From Methylobacterium sp. J-030 (GTDB lineage Bacteria > Pseudomonadota > Alphaproteobacteria > Rhizobiales > Beijerinckiaceae): a stretch of 64,000 nucleotides of DNA. Both the position numbers and the translations under genes were made by a program. Numbering within the stretch: position 1 is the first letter of the stretch; each line of letters opens with the position of its first letter. Below are positions 25,834 to 34,029 of the stretch, piece by piece. The notes below the pieces were generated by a model. It had not been told where the DNA came from, searched no databases, and was given only the letters and a program-made list of their open reading frames with translations. The stretch is from assembly GCF_022829545.1 (NCBI RefSeq), contig NZ_JAKSYM010000371.1, forward strand, positions 54,645 to 118,644, read 5' to 3'.

Positions 25834-27453
25834 TCAGGCCAGTGTCGCCAGGTCCTGGAACCAGTGCTGAGCCTGCACATAACTCTTTACCCGCGGCGAG
25901 AGCGCATGCGGATTGGTGTCGTGTACCACCCAGACCTGGACGGCATCAGCGACGACGATTTCGTGGATGCGCGCCAGTAACCTGTTCTGCTCGTCGGTAT
26001 CGAGGCTGGCCTTCACCCTATCGCAGAGAGCGTCGACCTCGGGATTGCGATAATGGCTCCAGTTCACCCCGTTGGGGGCGATCTGCCTCGAATCGTAGAA
26101 GCGCAGGATCGCGTAGAACGGGTCCGAGGTGACGTAGGCGATGTTGCCGGCGCTGACCCCCTTGAGGCTCGGATCCGCCGCGCCCTGGCGCCAGGCCGTG
26201 TAGGCGACCTCCAGCTCGACGGTCTTGAACGTGACGTCGATGCCGATCTCGGCCCAGCTCTGCTGCACGTACTCGTTGATCGGCAGGGACAGCATCTGTC
26301 CGGTGCCGCCGGTCGGGATCAGCACCGTGGCCTTCACCGGGTTCTTCACCGAGAAGCCCGCCTCCTCCACGAGCTTGCGCGCCGCATCGACGTCGGTCCT
26401 GATCTGGAAGTCCGGCTTGCCGAACCACGGGCTCGACTGCTGAACCTGCCCCACGGCCGGCTGCGCCAGCCCGCCCATCAGCTCGACGACGCCGGCGCGG
26501 TCGATCGCGAGGTTGGCGGCCTTGCGCAGGCGCAGGTCGCGCCAGGGCGAGCCCTCCAGCATCGAGAGGTGGTAGTTCCAGACATGCGGCGTGTCGTTGC
26601 CGACGACGCGCATGCCGGCGGCCTTCAAGCGCGGAACCGCGTCGGGAGCCGGCGCCTCGATCAGGTCGACGGATCCGGAGAGCAGCGCGTTCACCCGGGC
26701 GAGATCCTCGGGCACGCAGGTCAGCGTCAGCTTGGCGAGCTTCGGCACCCGCTTCGGGTTCCAGTAGCCGGCGTTCGGCAGGAGGTCGAGGCGGACCCGC
26801 GGGACCAGCTGGCCCATGCGGAACGGCCCGGTGCCCGAGGGCGCGAAGGCGAACTTCGCCCAGTCGCGGCCGACCTTCTCGTACTGTGCCGGCGAGGAGA
26901 TCAGGAACCAGAGCATCTGGTAGGGGAACAGGCTGTCGGGTGCCTTGGTGGTCACCTGGACGGTCCGGGCATCGAGCTTCTTGTAGCTCGCGACGCCGGG
27001 CAGGCGCGGGCGGACCTGCGCGGCCTGGCGCTGGTCGAAATGCGGGGCCTCCTTGTTGAGCACCTTGTCGAAGTTCCAGATCACCGCATCGGCATCGAAG
27101 GCCGAGCCGTCGTGGAATGTCACGCCCTCGCGCAGGTGGAAGGTCCAGACCTTCGGGTCCGCCTTGTCGGCCTCCCAGGAGGTGGCCAGCCCGGGGATCA
27201 TCTTGCCGGGCCGGTCGGCGACATCGAGTTCCCAGGCGACCAGCGGATCATAGAGAGTCAGGCCGGTGAACTGGTAGCCGCCGGCGCCCCGGTCCGGCTG
27301 GCCGGTGGTGAGCGGCAGGTCGGTCATCGAGATGCCGTAGGTCAGGCTGCCCTGCACCCCGGTCTGCGCACCGGCCCGGTCCGTCGCCCCGAAGGCGGCC
27401 AGCGCGGCGCCTCCCACCATCAGCGCGCGGCGTGTCGGCTTGATCGAGTCCAT
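25834..27453 (-). CDS. ABC transporter substrate-binding protein, family 5 (peptide/nickel/opine type)
   Basis: A 539-residue periplasmic binding protein. The N-terminus has a Tat-like signal (KPTRRALMVGGAALAAFG), then the family 5 core with PGLATSWE, WTFHLREGVTFHDGSAFDADAV (positions about 95-120), SGTGPFRM and LRKAANLAIDRAGVVELM. It would deliver a peptide or similar solute to a membrane transporter. No permease or ATPase gene is adjacent, so it is an orphan here and its substrate is unknown. The start at ATG 27453 has GAGAGA upstream. Its presumed partners must be encoded elsewhere. Confidence 0.9.
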   Translation of the reverse strand: MDSIKPTRRALMVGGAALAAFGATDRAGAQTGVQGSLTYGISMTDLPLTTGQPDRGAGGYQFTGLTLYDPLVAWELDVADRPGKMIPGLATSWEADKADPKVWTFHLREGVTFHDGSAFDADAVIWNFDKVLNKEAPHFDQRQAAQVRPRLPGVASYKKLDARTVQVTTKAPDSLFPYQMLWFLISSPAQYEKVGRDWAKFAFAPSGTGPFRMGQLVPRVRLDLLPNAGYWNPKRVPKLAKLTLTCVPEDLARVNALLSGSVDLIEAPAPDAVPRLKAAGMRVVGNDTPHVWNYHLSMLEGSPWRDLRLRKAANLAIDRAGVVELMGGLAQPAVGQVQQSSPWFGKPDFQIRTDVDAARKLVEEAGFSVKNPVKATVLIPTGGTGQMLSLPINEYVQQSWAEIGIDVTFKTVELEVAYTAWRQGAADPSLKGVSAGNIAYVTSDPFYAILRFYDSRQIAPNGVNWSHYRNPEVDALCDRVKASLDTDEQNRLLARIHEIVVADAVQVWVVHDTNPHALSPRVKSYVQAQHWFQDLATLA

Positions 27454-27590
27454 CGTGTCTCTCGGCTGGAAGCAAGGGCGCCGCGCGGAGCGGCGCCCGC
27501 TTTCCAGGCACGCGACGGCGTTCCCTCGACCGCGACCCCATGCTGCATACAGTATCATGCACGCATCATGCCCAGCCGGTCGGGCCGCTG

Positions 27591-28652
27591 TTACGCCTGC
27601 CAGACCTGCCCCGGCCTCAGGGCCAGAAACCGCTCCGGCGGGAGGCCGGCGGCCCCGAGGGCCGCCGTCAGCGCCTCGGCGGGGCGCTCGATCCCCTCGT
27701 CGGTGAGCTGGAACGTGCCCCAATGGTGGCCCAAAGCCTGCTCGGCCCCGAGGAGGCGGAAAGCCTGCACGGCCTCGGCCGGGTCGACATGCTGGGCGCG
27801 CATGAACCAGCGCGGCTCGTAGGCGCCGATCGGCAGGGTCGCCAGCCGGGGCGGACCGAACCGGGCGCGGATCTCCCGGAACAACGAGCCGTCGCCGAAG
27901 CCGGTATCGCCCACGTGGTAATGCACGCCCCGGGGCGAGGTGATCACGAAGGCGCACCACAGGGCCATCCGCCGGTCCCGGACGCCCCGGGCCGACCAGT
28001 GGTTGGCCGGCGTCAGGTGAACCTGCAGCCCGTCGCCGAGATCGACCGACTGGCCCCAGTCGCGGGTCTCGACATGCATCGTATCGTCGTAGCCGCGCAG
28101 GATCGCGTCGTTGCCGAGGGGCGTCACGATCAGCGGCTGGTGCGCCTGCCAGATCCGCGCGACGGCCGGCCCGTCGAGATGGTCGTAATGGTTGTGGGTG
28201 ATCAGCACCACGTCGATCGGCGGCAGGTCGCCGAGGGCGATGCCTGGCGGGTTGACGCGCTTCGGCCCGGCGATGCGGACCGGGCTCGCGCGCTTGGCGA
28301 AGACGGGATCGATCAGGATGTTGCGGCCGGCGACCTGCACGAGGTAGCTCGCGTGCCCGATCAGCACGACCCTCAAGGCCCCGACGCGCTCGGGCGGGTG
28401 GTCCGCCGGGAAGGGACTCGGAAAGCTCTTGGGCCAGGGCTCGCGCTCGCGCTTGGCCTGCCAGCGGAGCACGTCGGGCAGCGACTTGTCGGTCGCCTGA
28501 TCCGGCAGGAAGAAGCGCAACCCGTCGAAATGGTCCGAGACCGGGCCGCGATAATAGGGGTTCCGGCCGCGACGGTGGGCGGCGTATCCGACCCCGCCGA
28601 GCGTCATCACCGTGGCCGCACTCGCGACCGTGAGCAGGCTGCGCCGTTTCAT
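27591..28652 (-). CDS. MBL-fold metallo-hydrolase (UlaG/NAPE-PLD-like), exported or membrane-anchored
   Basis: A 353-residue metallo-beta-lactamase-fold enzyme. An N-terminal RRSLLTVASAATVMTLGGVGYAA segment is a signal or anchor. The metal-binding motif is THNHYDHLDG (H-x-H-x-D-H), with further ligands in TPANHWSARG and HVGDTGFGD, and a C-terminal GHHWGTFQLTDE. This arrangement resembles NAPE-hydrolysing phospholipase D and UlaG lactonases; phospholipid or lactone hydrolysis in the periplasm is a family-based guess. ATG 28652 was chosen because the signal begins there; the upstream frame is Arg/Ser/Pro noise. Same strand as its neighbours but with gaps of 60-140 bp. Confidence 0.85.
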   Translation of the reverse strand: MKRRSLLTVASAATVMTLGGVGYAAHRRGRNPYYRGPVSDHFDGLRFFLPDQATDKSLPDVLRWQAKREREPWPKSFPSPFPADHPPERVGALRVVLIGHASYLVQVAGRNILIDPVFAKRASPVRIAGPKRVNPPGIALGDLPPIDVVLITHNHYDHLDGPAVARIWQAHQPLIVTPLGNDAILRGYDDTMHVETRDWGQSVDLGDGLQVHLTPANHWSARGVRDRRMALWCAFVITSPRGVHYHVGDTGFGDGSLFREIRARFGPPRLATLPIGAYEPRWFMRAQHVDPAEAVQAFRLLGAEQALGHHWGTFQLTDEGIERPAEALTAALGAAGLPPERFLALRPGQVWQA

Positions 28653-28713
28653 AACCCACGAGATGGCGGGTGGCGGGCGCCGGTCAAGTTCCGGGGCCTT
28701 GCGGCGGCGAGCC

Positions 28714-28950
28714 TCAGTCCACCGCTTCGGCGGCGAGCGACAGCCGCGCCCGGTAGACGACCTTGCCGACACCGTCCCGCACGCAGGCCACGTAATCCTG
28801 GCGCTCGACATCCGGCAGCATGTCGCGGGCGATCGCCGACATGATCCGGGTGACCTTGGCGCGGGCGGCCGGCAGGTCCGGGAGGTCGAAGCCGACCTCA
28901 TCGCGGATCGGCTGCGAGCCGTCGTGAAGATCGATGAAGAATCGGGGCAT
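28714..28950 (-). CDS. DUF6894 family small protein
   Basis: A 78-residue protein beginning MPRFFIDLHDG followed by an acidic DEVGFDLPDL element and a helical segment (AARAKVTRIMSAIARDML), then a terminal beta hairpin (RDGVGKVVYRARLSL). This is the compact DUF6894 fold, present in many copies in Methylobacterium and relatives, function unknown. ATG 28950 is the only start that opens on the conserved first strand. Confidence 0.72.
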   Translation of the reverse strand: MPRFFIDLHDGSQPIRDEVGFDLPDLPAARAKVTRIMSAIARDMLPDVERQDYVACVRDGVGKVVYRARLSLAAEAVD

Positions 28951-29101
28951 CGGCGCGAAGCGTCTCGATAAGAGGTACTGCGCTGGTATGATTGCTCTAG
29001 TCATGGTTAATAGGAACTTAATTTTGGTTCTGTTCCGGTTTCGATGGCAGGCCAATTTGCGGGCCGGGAGCGCCGAGAACGCTCATCTCGACGAGAACGG
29101 C

Positions 29102-29218
29102 TCACCAACCCGCAACCTCTTCCTGAGGCGCCGGAGCGTTCCGAAGGCCTCCGGGTCGCTCCGGGATCCCTGGCGCCCTCCATCGAGGCCTGCTGACGCG
29201 GCAACCTCGGGATGAGGG
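29102..29218. repeat. Diverged copy of the family A inverted repeat
   Basis: The 308 bp between the DUF6894 and Rieske genes (28951-29258) contains this element. Its right half matches the right arm of the 10278-10390 element closely (CCTGG...GCCCTCC...TCGAGGCCT...GGATGAGG), and its left end CCTC..CCTGAGG pairs with the right end. The loop and left arm have drifted. The remainder of the gap is A/T-richer than usual (about 28985-29040) and may hold the DUF6894 promoter. Confidence 0.6.
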
Positions 29219-29258
29219 GTTTGAACGGGATCAACGGAGGCTTCGCCCCACCCCGCCC

Positions 29259-30347
29259 TCACGAACGCCAGCGCAGCTCCCGCCGCTCCAGCGGGTTGAC
29301 GAACGCACGCCCGTCGCGGGCCGCTTCCAGTGCCTCACGCTTCAGGCGGAAGTACCATTGCGAGGGCAGATCCCCCTGGCCGAACAGCACCATGGTGGGC
29401 TTGCGGTCGAGGCCGGCCTGCGCATGCTGCAGCACCTGCTGGTCCTGCGTCAGGAACTGCCGCATCAGCGGCCGTGCGACCGGCCTGAGCAGGTTGAGCG
29501 CCGGCATGCTCCAGTAGAGGGCGTTGGTCAGCAGCGTGCGGTCCGGCGTCAGCGGCGTCGCGAAGGTGTAGTTCGCCACCCGCTTCGCGCCCGCGCGGAT
29601 CCGCTCCAAGCGGACGCCCGGCAGCCGAAACTCGATCTCGACCTCCGGCACGCCACCGAGCAGCCGGTAGACCGGCGAACTCGTCGTGGTGGCGTGGCTG
29701 GTCATGACGAAGCCGTGGGGCACCGGCTGGAAGGTCTTCACCTTCTCGCGGAGCTGCTTCGAGGGCCGGAACCACCACGAATCGTGGACGAAGGCGACGT
29801 GGCCGGGATCCACGAGGCTCAAGGTCGTGAGGTCGAACGAGGCTTCGACCACGAGTTCCACGACCAGCGATCCGGCGGGCGTGAAGTCGAGCTCCGGCAC
29901 CGCCGGGACGTCGCCGCCGGTCGGGCCGGTATGCGGGTTGACCCAGAGGAAGCCGGCGCTCTCGCGGACGGGGAAGCGCTGGACCTGGATGCGCGAGAAA
30001 TCGGCGGCGTCGTGCTCGGAGAGGGTCGGAACGTCGCGGCAGCGCCCATCCGTACCGAAGCGCCAGCCGTGGAACGGGCACATCAGCGTGTCGCCGTCGA
30101 ACCGGCCCCTGGACAGGGCCATGCCGCGGTGGGGGCACCGGTCGCGCAGCGCGAAGGGGATGCCGTCCGGGGCACGGCCGAGCACGATCTGCTCGCCGTT
30201 CAGTTCCGCGGCGCGCAGGCCCGCCTTGCCCAGGCTGCGGGATCGACCGACGCAGTACCAAGCATCCCCGAGCGGCTGGCGCATCGCGGCGGGATCGAGG
30301 GCGGCCTCGTCGGCGGGACGCAGTGGAGTGGTGAAGGGCGCGTTCAA
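29259..30347 (-). CDS. Rieske [2Fe-2S] aromatic ring-hydroxylating oxygenase, VanA/PaO-like
   Basis: A 362-residue oxygenase. The Rieske cluster ligands are CPHRG (Cys71, His73) and CPFHGW (Cys90, His93). The C-terminal catalytic domain has the mononuclear-iron region LVDPGHVAFVHDSWW, carrying the Asp/His/His set expected for this family. It would hydroxylate or demethylate an aromatic or cyclic substrate with electrons from a reductase; no reductase or ferredoxin gene is near, so the partner and substrate are unknown. The start at 30347 is TTG and the ribosome site is weak; ATG 30284 (MRQPLGDAWY) is a reasonable alternative that would keep the whole fold. Confidence 0.88.
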   Translation of the reverse strand: MNAPFTTPLRPADEAALDPAAMRQPLGDAWYCVGRSRSLGKAGLRAAELNGEQIVLGRAPDGIPFALRDRCPHRGMALSRGRFDGDTLMCPFHGWRFGTDGRCRDVPTLSEHDAADFSRIQVQRFPVRESAGFLWVNPHTGPTGGDVPAVPELDFTPAGSLVVELVVEASFDLTTLSLVDPGHVAFVHDSWWFRPSKQLREKVKTFQPVPHGFVMTSHATTTSSPVYRLLGGVPEVEIEFRLPGVRLERIRAGAKRVANYTFATPLTPDRTLLTNALYWSMPALNLLRPVARPLMRQFLTQDQQVLQHAQAGLDRKPTMVLFGQGDLPSQWYFRLKREALEAARDGRAFVNPLERRELRWRS

Positions 30348-30523
30348 GGCGGCTCGGGCGGCGGGCGGGGAGCCTCATCATACGCCGGGCGGCCGATGCG
30401 GAAAAGCGCGGGCCAGCGGCTCAGAACCGTGGGAGGACAAACGGGCGCAGGTCCGGGGCTTCACAAGCCGGGCGCGGCCGCCTACCTTCGCGTCATCCGC
30501 AACCAACGAAAGGAGGTGATCCA

Positions 30524-30595
30524 GTGTCTCATTGTCATCAGCCGTGTGTCTCGGCTCTTCGGACCTGGACCGTCGCCTCCGGCGCGTCGCTCTAA
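30524..30595 (+). CDS. Putative 23-codon leader peptide behind a perfect Shine-Dalgarno
   Basis: A GTG-started short open frame encoding 23 residues, beginning (M)SHCHQPCVSALRTW, notably rich in His/Cys at the front and Ser/Ala at the back. Immediately upstream, AAAGGAGGTGATCCA (30509-30523) is an exact complement of the 3' end of bacterial 16S rRNA, far longer than any other ribosome site in the window. It ends on the A just before the GTG, so the start spacing is unusual (five bases after GGAGGTG). A strong intrinsic terminator follows at 30653. The unit is free-standing between two minus-strand genes. I do not know its function: leader peptide, small-protein gene and ribosome-titrating RNA are all possible. 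Confidence 0.5.
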   Translation: MSHCHQPCVSALRTWTVASGASL

Positions 30596-30652
30596 GACGC
30601 GTCAGAGACCCGATCTCGGGACAGTTCCGCCGGACATGACGGTTCGGCAATG

Positions 30653-30685
30653 GAAGGGCCACCCACTCGGGTGGCCCTTCGGCTT
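30653..30685 (+). terminator. Strong rho-independent terminator
   Basis: GAAGGGCCACCC (30653-30664) pairs perfectly with GGGTGGCCCTTC (30669-30680) around ACTC, followed by GGCTTTT. It ends the short plus-strand unit. It begins 8 bp from the convergent coiled-coil gene's stop and may also serve that gene in reverse. Confidence 0.8.
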
Positions 30686-30692
30686 TTCAGGG

Positions 30693-31238
30693 TCAGCGCT
30701 TCTGCGCCTGGAACAGCGGCTGGGCCAGCGCTTCGGTCCGGGCGCGCCACAGGTCGCGCTCCTCGCGCAGGGCGTCGCGCTCGCCGACCAGGGCAGAGCG
30801 CTCGGCCTGCATCGACGCGCGCTCCGCCTTGAAGCGCTCGCGCTCGGCGCGAATCTCCGCCTGCTCCGCCCGTAGGTCGTCGAGGGAGCCGATCTCGTCC
30901 TGGATGTGGGCGCGTAAGGTGCGGATCTCCTCCGCGAGGATCGCCTGCAGCTCGTCCTGACGCTCGGCTTCCAGGCGGAGCTTCGCCTTCAGCATCAGGT
31001 TCTCGGCCATCAGCTCGGAGATGTCGGCATCCTCGGACTCGGCCGCATGCGTGGGCTCGGACCGGCCGACGACCCGCGGCGACCACGCGCTCTCGGCGGC
31101 ACCGTGGCCGGCCTTCGGGTCGGGACGGGGTTTCTCAGCCGGGCTGTGGGTCTTCATCGCCGAGAGCCAGTCCCGGAGCGGCCCGGGCGCGGGGCGGCCG
31201 CCGGACTCGGTCGGCAGGGAGCGGGCGGGTTCCGACAT
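30693..31238 (-). CDS. Coiled-coil hypothetical protein
   Basis: A 181-residue cytoplasmic protein. The first 75 residues are polar and disordered-looking (Pro/Arg/Ser-rich, starting MSEPARSLP). From about residue 77 (ADISELMAENLMLKAKLRLEAE) to the end it is a continuous charged helix with heptad-like Leu/Ala spacing and many Glu/Arg pairs (RAERERFKAERASMQAERSAL), i.e. a long coiled coil. No family recognised. ATG 31238 has AGGA eight bases upstream, better than the ATG at 31247. It is divergent from the TRASH-protein gene across 277 bp. Confidence 0.7.
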   Translation of the reverse strand: MSEPARSLPTESGGRPAPGPLRDWLSAMKTHSPAEKPRPDPKAGHGAAESAWSPRVVGRSEPTHAAESEDADISELMAENLMLKAKLRLEAERQDELQAILAEEIRTLRAHIQDEIGSLDDLRAEQAEIRAERERFKAERASMQAERSALVGERDALREERDLWRARTEALAQPLFQAQKR

Positions 31239-31515
31239 GGGCGGCATCCTGAACGAGATCGTCCCGCAGACAATCCGAACATGCTTAACGAGTGGTAAAG
31301 CGAGCCGCCGCCGCGACGGCGGCTCCGCCACGGAAATTGACTTTCCGCCCCGGCGCGGCTACGCCCCGCCCTCCCGATCCGAAGCAGATCGACCGAAGCC
31401 AAGCCGACCGGCCCCCCGAGGCCGGAGGTCAACGCCCGACAGCGCGTCCGCGCCCTCGGGCGCGATGGGCGTTGGCCGATCCGCGAGGGCGGGCCCCGCC
31501 GGCCGAGGCACCCGC

Positions 31516-31734
31516 ATGACGCCAGATCAGCACACGTTGCACATCGAGGACGCGATCAACGAGACCTGCCCGTGGTCGGGCAAGCCGATCTCGGCCGATT
31601 CGCTCACCCTCTACAACGGTGCCGTGGTGGGCTTCTGCAACCCGGAGTGCCGGGACAAGTTCGCCAAGGCCCTGCGCAGCTTCGAGGCCGATCTCCAGGC
31701 GCGCCGGGTCGAGCGCGCCGGGCTCGAACAGTAA
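31516..31734 (+). CDS. Small TRASH/YHS-like zinc-binding protein
   Basis: A 72-residue protein with a treble-clef-like cysteine pattern: CPWSGKPIS (Cys19 region) and GFCNPECRDKFAKALRSFE (two Cys followed by an amphipathic helix). This is the TRASH/YHS arrangement thought to bind zinc or copper. The partner is unknown. It lies 17 bp upstream of ffh on the same strand and is probably cotranscribed with it. Confidence 0.72.
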   Translation: MTPDQHTLHIEDAINETCPWSGKPISADSLTLYNGAVVGFCNPECRDKFAKALRSFEADLQARRVERAGLEQ

Positions 31735-31751
31735 CGGTGGGGCGTCAGAGC

Positions 31752-33320
31752 ATGTTCGAAGGCCTGTCCGACCGCCTCTCCGGCATCCTCTCGGGGCTGA
31801 CGCGCCGCGGCGCGCTCACCGAGGCCGACGTCACCGCCGCCATGCGCGAGGTGCGCCGCGCCCTGCTGGAGGCCGACGTCGCCCTCGAAGTTGTGCGCGG
31901 CTTCACCGACAAGGTGCGCGAGAAGGCGGTCGGCGCCGTCGTGCTCAAGTCGGTGACGCCCGGCCAGATGGTCGTGAAGATCGTCAACGACGAGCTCGTG
32001 GCGATGCTCGGCACCGATGCCGAGACCGTGGATCTCAACGCCCCCGCCCCGGTGCCGATCCTGATGGTCGGCCTGCAGGGCTCAGGAAAAACCACCACCA
32101 CCGCCAAGATCGCCCGGCGGCTCACCGAGCGCGAGAAGCGCAAGGTGCTGCTCGCCTCCCTCGACACCCGCCGCCCGGCCGCCATGGAGCAGCTCGCGGT
32201 GCTGGCCAAGCAGGTCGGCGTCGAGAGCCTGCCGATCATCGCCGGCCAGTCGGCGGTCCAGATCGCCAAGCGCGCGATGGACGCCGCCCGGTTCGGCGGC
32301 TTCGACGTGGTGATGCTCGACACCGCCGGCCGGACCACGGTGGACGAGGCCCTGATGGCCGAGGCCGCCGAGGTGAAGGCCGCGACGAAGCCCCACGAGG
32401 TGCTGCTCGTCGCCGACGCGCTCACCGGTCAGGACGCGGTCAACACCGCCCGCGCCTTCGACGAGCGCCTCGGCGTCACCGGCATCGTGCTGACCCGCAT
32501 GGACGGCGATTCCCGTGGCGGCGCGGCGCTCTCCATGCGCGCCGTCACCGGCAAGCCGATCAAGCTCGTCGGTACCGGCGAGAAGGTCGACGCGCTGGAG
32601 GAGTTCCACCCGGCCCGGGTCGCCAACCGCATCCTCGGCATGGGCGACATCGTCTCCCTGGTCGAGAAAGCCGCCGAGACCATCGACCACGAGCAGGCGC
32701 TCCGCACCGCGGAGAAGATGCGCAAGGGCAAGTTCGACCTCGAAGACTTGTCCATGCAGCTCGGCCAGATGGAGAAGATGGGCGGCATCGGCGGCCTGAT
32801 GGGCATGCTGCCCGGCATGGGCCAGATCAAGAAGCAGGTCGAAGGGGCCAACCTCGACGAGAAGATGTTCAGGCGCCAGCGCGCCATCATCTCGTCGATG
32901 ACCCCGCAGGAGCGCAAGAACCCGGATCTCCTCAAGAACTCCCGCAAGAAGCGCATCGCGGCGGGCTCGGGCGTCGACGTCTCGGAGATCAACAAGCTCC
33001 TGAAGATGCACCGGACCATGGCCGACATGATGAAGGCGATGGGCTCCGGCAAGCGCGGGATCGGGCAGGCGCTCGGCTCGATGTTCGGCCTCGGCGGCGG
33101 GGGCGGGATGGGCGGCGGCATGCCCGGACTCCCCCCCGGCATGCCGGAGCCTACGCCCGAGCAGATCGCGCAGCTCGAGAAGCAGTTCGGCGGCAAGCTG
33201 CCGCCGATGCCGCCGGGCCTCGGCGGCGGGGGCGGCATGCCGAAGCTTCCGGGGCTTCCCGGCCTCGGCGGCCCGCGGCTGCCGGGTCTCGGCGGGTTCA
33301 TGCCGGGGAAGAAGAAATGA
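31752..33320 (+). CDS. ffh: Signal recognition particle protein Ffh (SRP54)
   Basis: A 522-residue GTPase that binds 4.5S RNA and signal sequences of nascent membrane proteins and hands them to FtsY. The N domain (1-90) is followed by the G domain with GLQGSGKTTTT (107-117), the DTRRPAA motif, DTAGRT and TRMDGDSRGGAA. The M domain begins near 330, with the RNA-binding segment GSGVDVSEINKLLK. The C-terminal 80 residues are an unusual Gly/Met/Pro-rich tail (repeated GGGGGMGGGMPG-like runs) longer than in E. coli. ATG 31752 starts MFEGLSDRL, the universal Ffh N-terminus. Its stop overlaps the next start (ATGA). Confidence 0.97.
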   Translation: MFEGLSDRLSGILSGLTRRGALTEADVTAAMREVRRALLEADVALEVVRGFTDKVREKAVGAVVLKSVTPGQMVVKIVNDELVAMLGTDAETVDLNAPAPVPILMVGLQGSGKTTTTAKIARRLTEREKRKVLLASLDTRRPAAMEQLAVLAKQVGVESLPIIAGQSAVQIAKRAMDAARFGGFDVVMLDTAGRTTVDEALMAEAAEVKAATKPHEVLLVADALTGQDAVNTARAFDERLGVTGIVLTRMDGDSRGGAALSMRAVTGKPIKLVGTGEKVDALEEFHPARVANRILGMGDIVSLVEKAAETIDHEQALRTAEKMRKGKFDLEDLSMQLGQMEKMGGIGGLMGMLPGMGQIKKQVEGANLDEKMFRRQRAIISSMTPQERKNPDLLKNSRKKRIAAGSGVDVSEINKLLKMHRTMADMMKAMGSGKRGIGQALGSMFGLGGGGGMGGGMPGLPPGMPEPTPEQIAQLEKQFGGKLPPMPPGLGGGGGMPKLPGLPGLGGPRLPGLGGFMPGKKK

Positions 33321-33652
33321 ACGTGCTCGCGGCGCAGGCCGTCGATCCCGAACTCGCCCGCCTGCGCGACAGCATCGACAATTTCGATGCGGCGCTGATC
33401 CATCTCCTCGCCGAGCGGTTCCGCTGCACGCAGCGGGTCGGCGAGCTCAAGGCCCGAAAGGGGATCCCCCCTTCCGATCCGGACCGGGAGGCCCGCCAGG
33501 TCGCCCGGCTCCGCACGCTCGCGGTCGACGCCAAGCTCGACCCCGATTTCGCCGAGAAATTTCTGGCCTTCGTGGTCAAGGAAGTCATCCGGCACCACCA
33601 GTCGATCGCGGCGACGCACGAGTCGGCGACCGACACCGAGAGAAAGTCGTAA
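33317..33652 (+). CDS. Chorismate mutase, AroQ type
   Basis: A 111-residue all-helical enzyme that converts chorismate to prephenate for Phe/Tyr synthesis. Conserved features of the AroQ class are LARLRDSIDNFDAALIHLLAERF in helix 1 (Arg and Asp of the active site), GELKARKGIPPSDPDREARQV (Lys and Asp/Arg) and FVVKEVIRHHQS in helix 3. The start overlaps the ffh stop by 4 bp, so it is translationally coupled. rpsP follows after only 4 bp. This ffh-chorismate mutase-rpsP order is common in alphaproteobacteria. Confidence 0.92.
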   Translation: MNVLAAQAVDPELARLRDSIDNFDAALIHLLAERFRCTQRVGELKARKGIPPSDPDREARQVARLRTLAVDAKLDPDFAEKFLAFVVKEVIRHHQSIAATHESATDTERKS

Positions 33653-33656
33653 GAAA

Positions 33657-34019
33657 ATGGCCCTCAAGATCCGCCTCACACGCGGCGGCGCCAAGAAGCG
33701 CCCCTACTACCGCATCGTCGTCGCCGACGCCCGCGCCCCGCGCGACGGCCGCTTCATCGACAAGGTCGGCGCCTACGACCCGATGAAGGCCAAGGACGAT
33801 CCGGCCCGGATCGTGCTCGACAATGATAAGATCCAGGGCTGGCTCGCCAAGGGCGCGCAGCCGACCGACCGCGTGCTGCGCTTCCTCGACCAAGCCGGCC
33901 TGGCCAAGCGCCCGACCCGCAACAACCCGCAGAAGGCCGAGCCCGGCGAGAAGGCCAAGGAGCGCGCCGCCAAGCGGGCCGAGAAGGCCGCCGCCCCGGC
34001 CGAGGACGCCGCAGCGTAA
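33657..34019 (+). CDS. rpsP: 30S ribosomal protein S16
   Basis: A 120-residue small-subunit ribosomal protein that binds 16S rRNA during assembly. It starts MALKIRLTRGGAKKRPYYRIVVADARAPRDGRFI, the hallmark S16 N-terminus (about 34 residues, quoted in parts: KIRLTRGG, KKRPYYRIVVAD), then IGAYDPMK-like and IQGWLAKGAQPTD segments. The C-terminal 35 residues are a Lys/Ala/Glu-rich extension (KAKERAAKRAEKAAA) typical of alphaproteobacteria. It is in operon with ffh/chorismate mutase upstream and rimM 10 bp downstream. Confidence 0.98.
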   Translation: MALKIRLTRGGAKKRPYYRIVVADARAPRDGRFIDKVGAYDPMKAKDDPARIVLDNDKIQGWLAKGAQPTDRVLRFLDQAGLAKRPTRNNPQKAEPGEKAKERAAKRAEKAAAPAEDAAA

Positions 34020-34029
34020 GGCGTTTCCC

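Larger units (their letters stand above)
30508..30685 (+). ncRNA. Candidate short structured transcript carrying the leader ORF
   Basis: Within the 345 bp between the Rieske and coiled-coil genes, this stretch contains the extended Shine-Dalgarno, the 23-codon frame, a possible hairpin near 30606-30620 (GAGACCCGATCTCGGGA) and the terminator. It would make an RNA of roughly 180-250 nt ending near 30685. No downstream gene is on the same strand before the terminator, so it is not an attenuator of a visible operon. The promoter is not identified. Confidence 0.4.

Noticed and set aside
30653..30685. Treating the hairpin as an attenuator of ffh
   Set aside because: The next plus-strand gene begins at 31516, beyond an intervening minus-strand gene, so the hairpin cannot control the ffh operon in cis.
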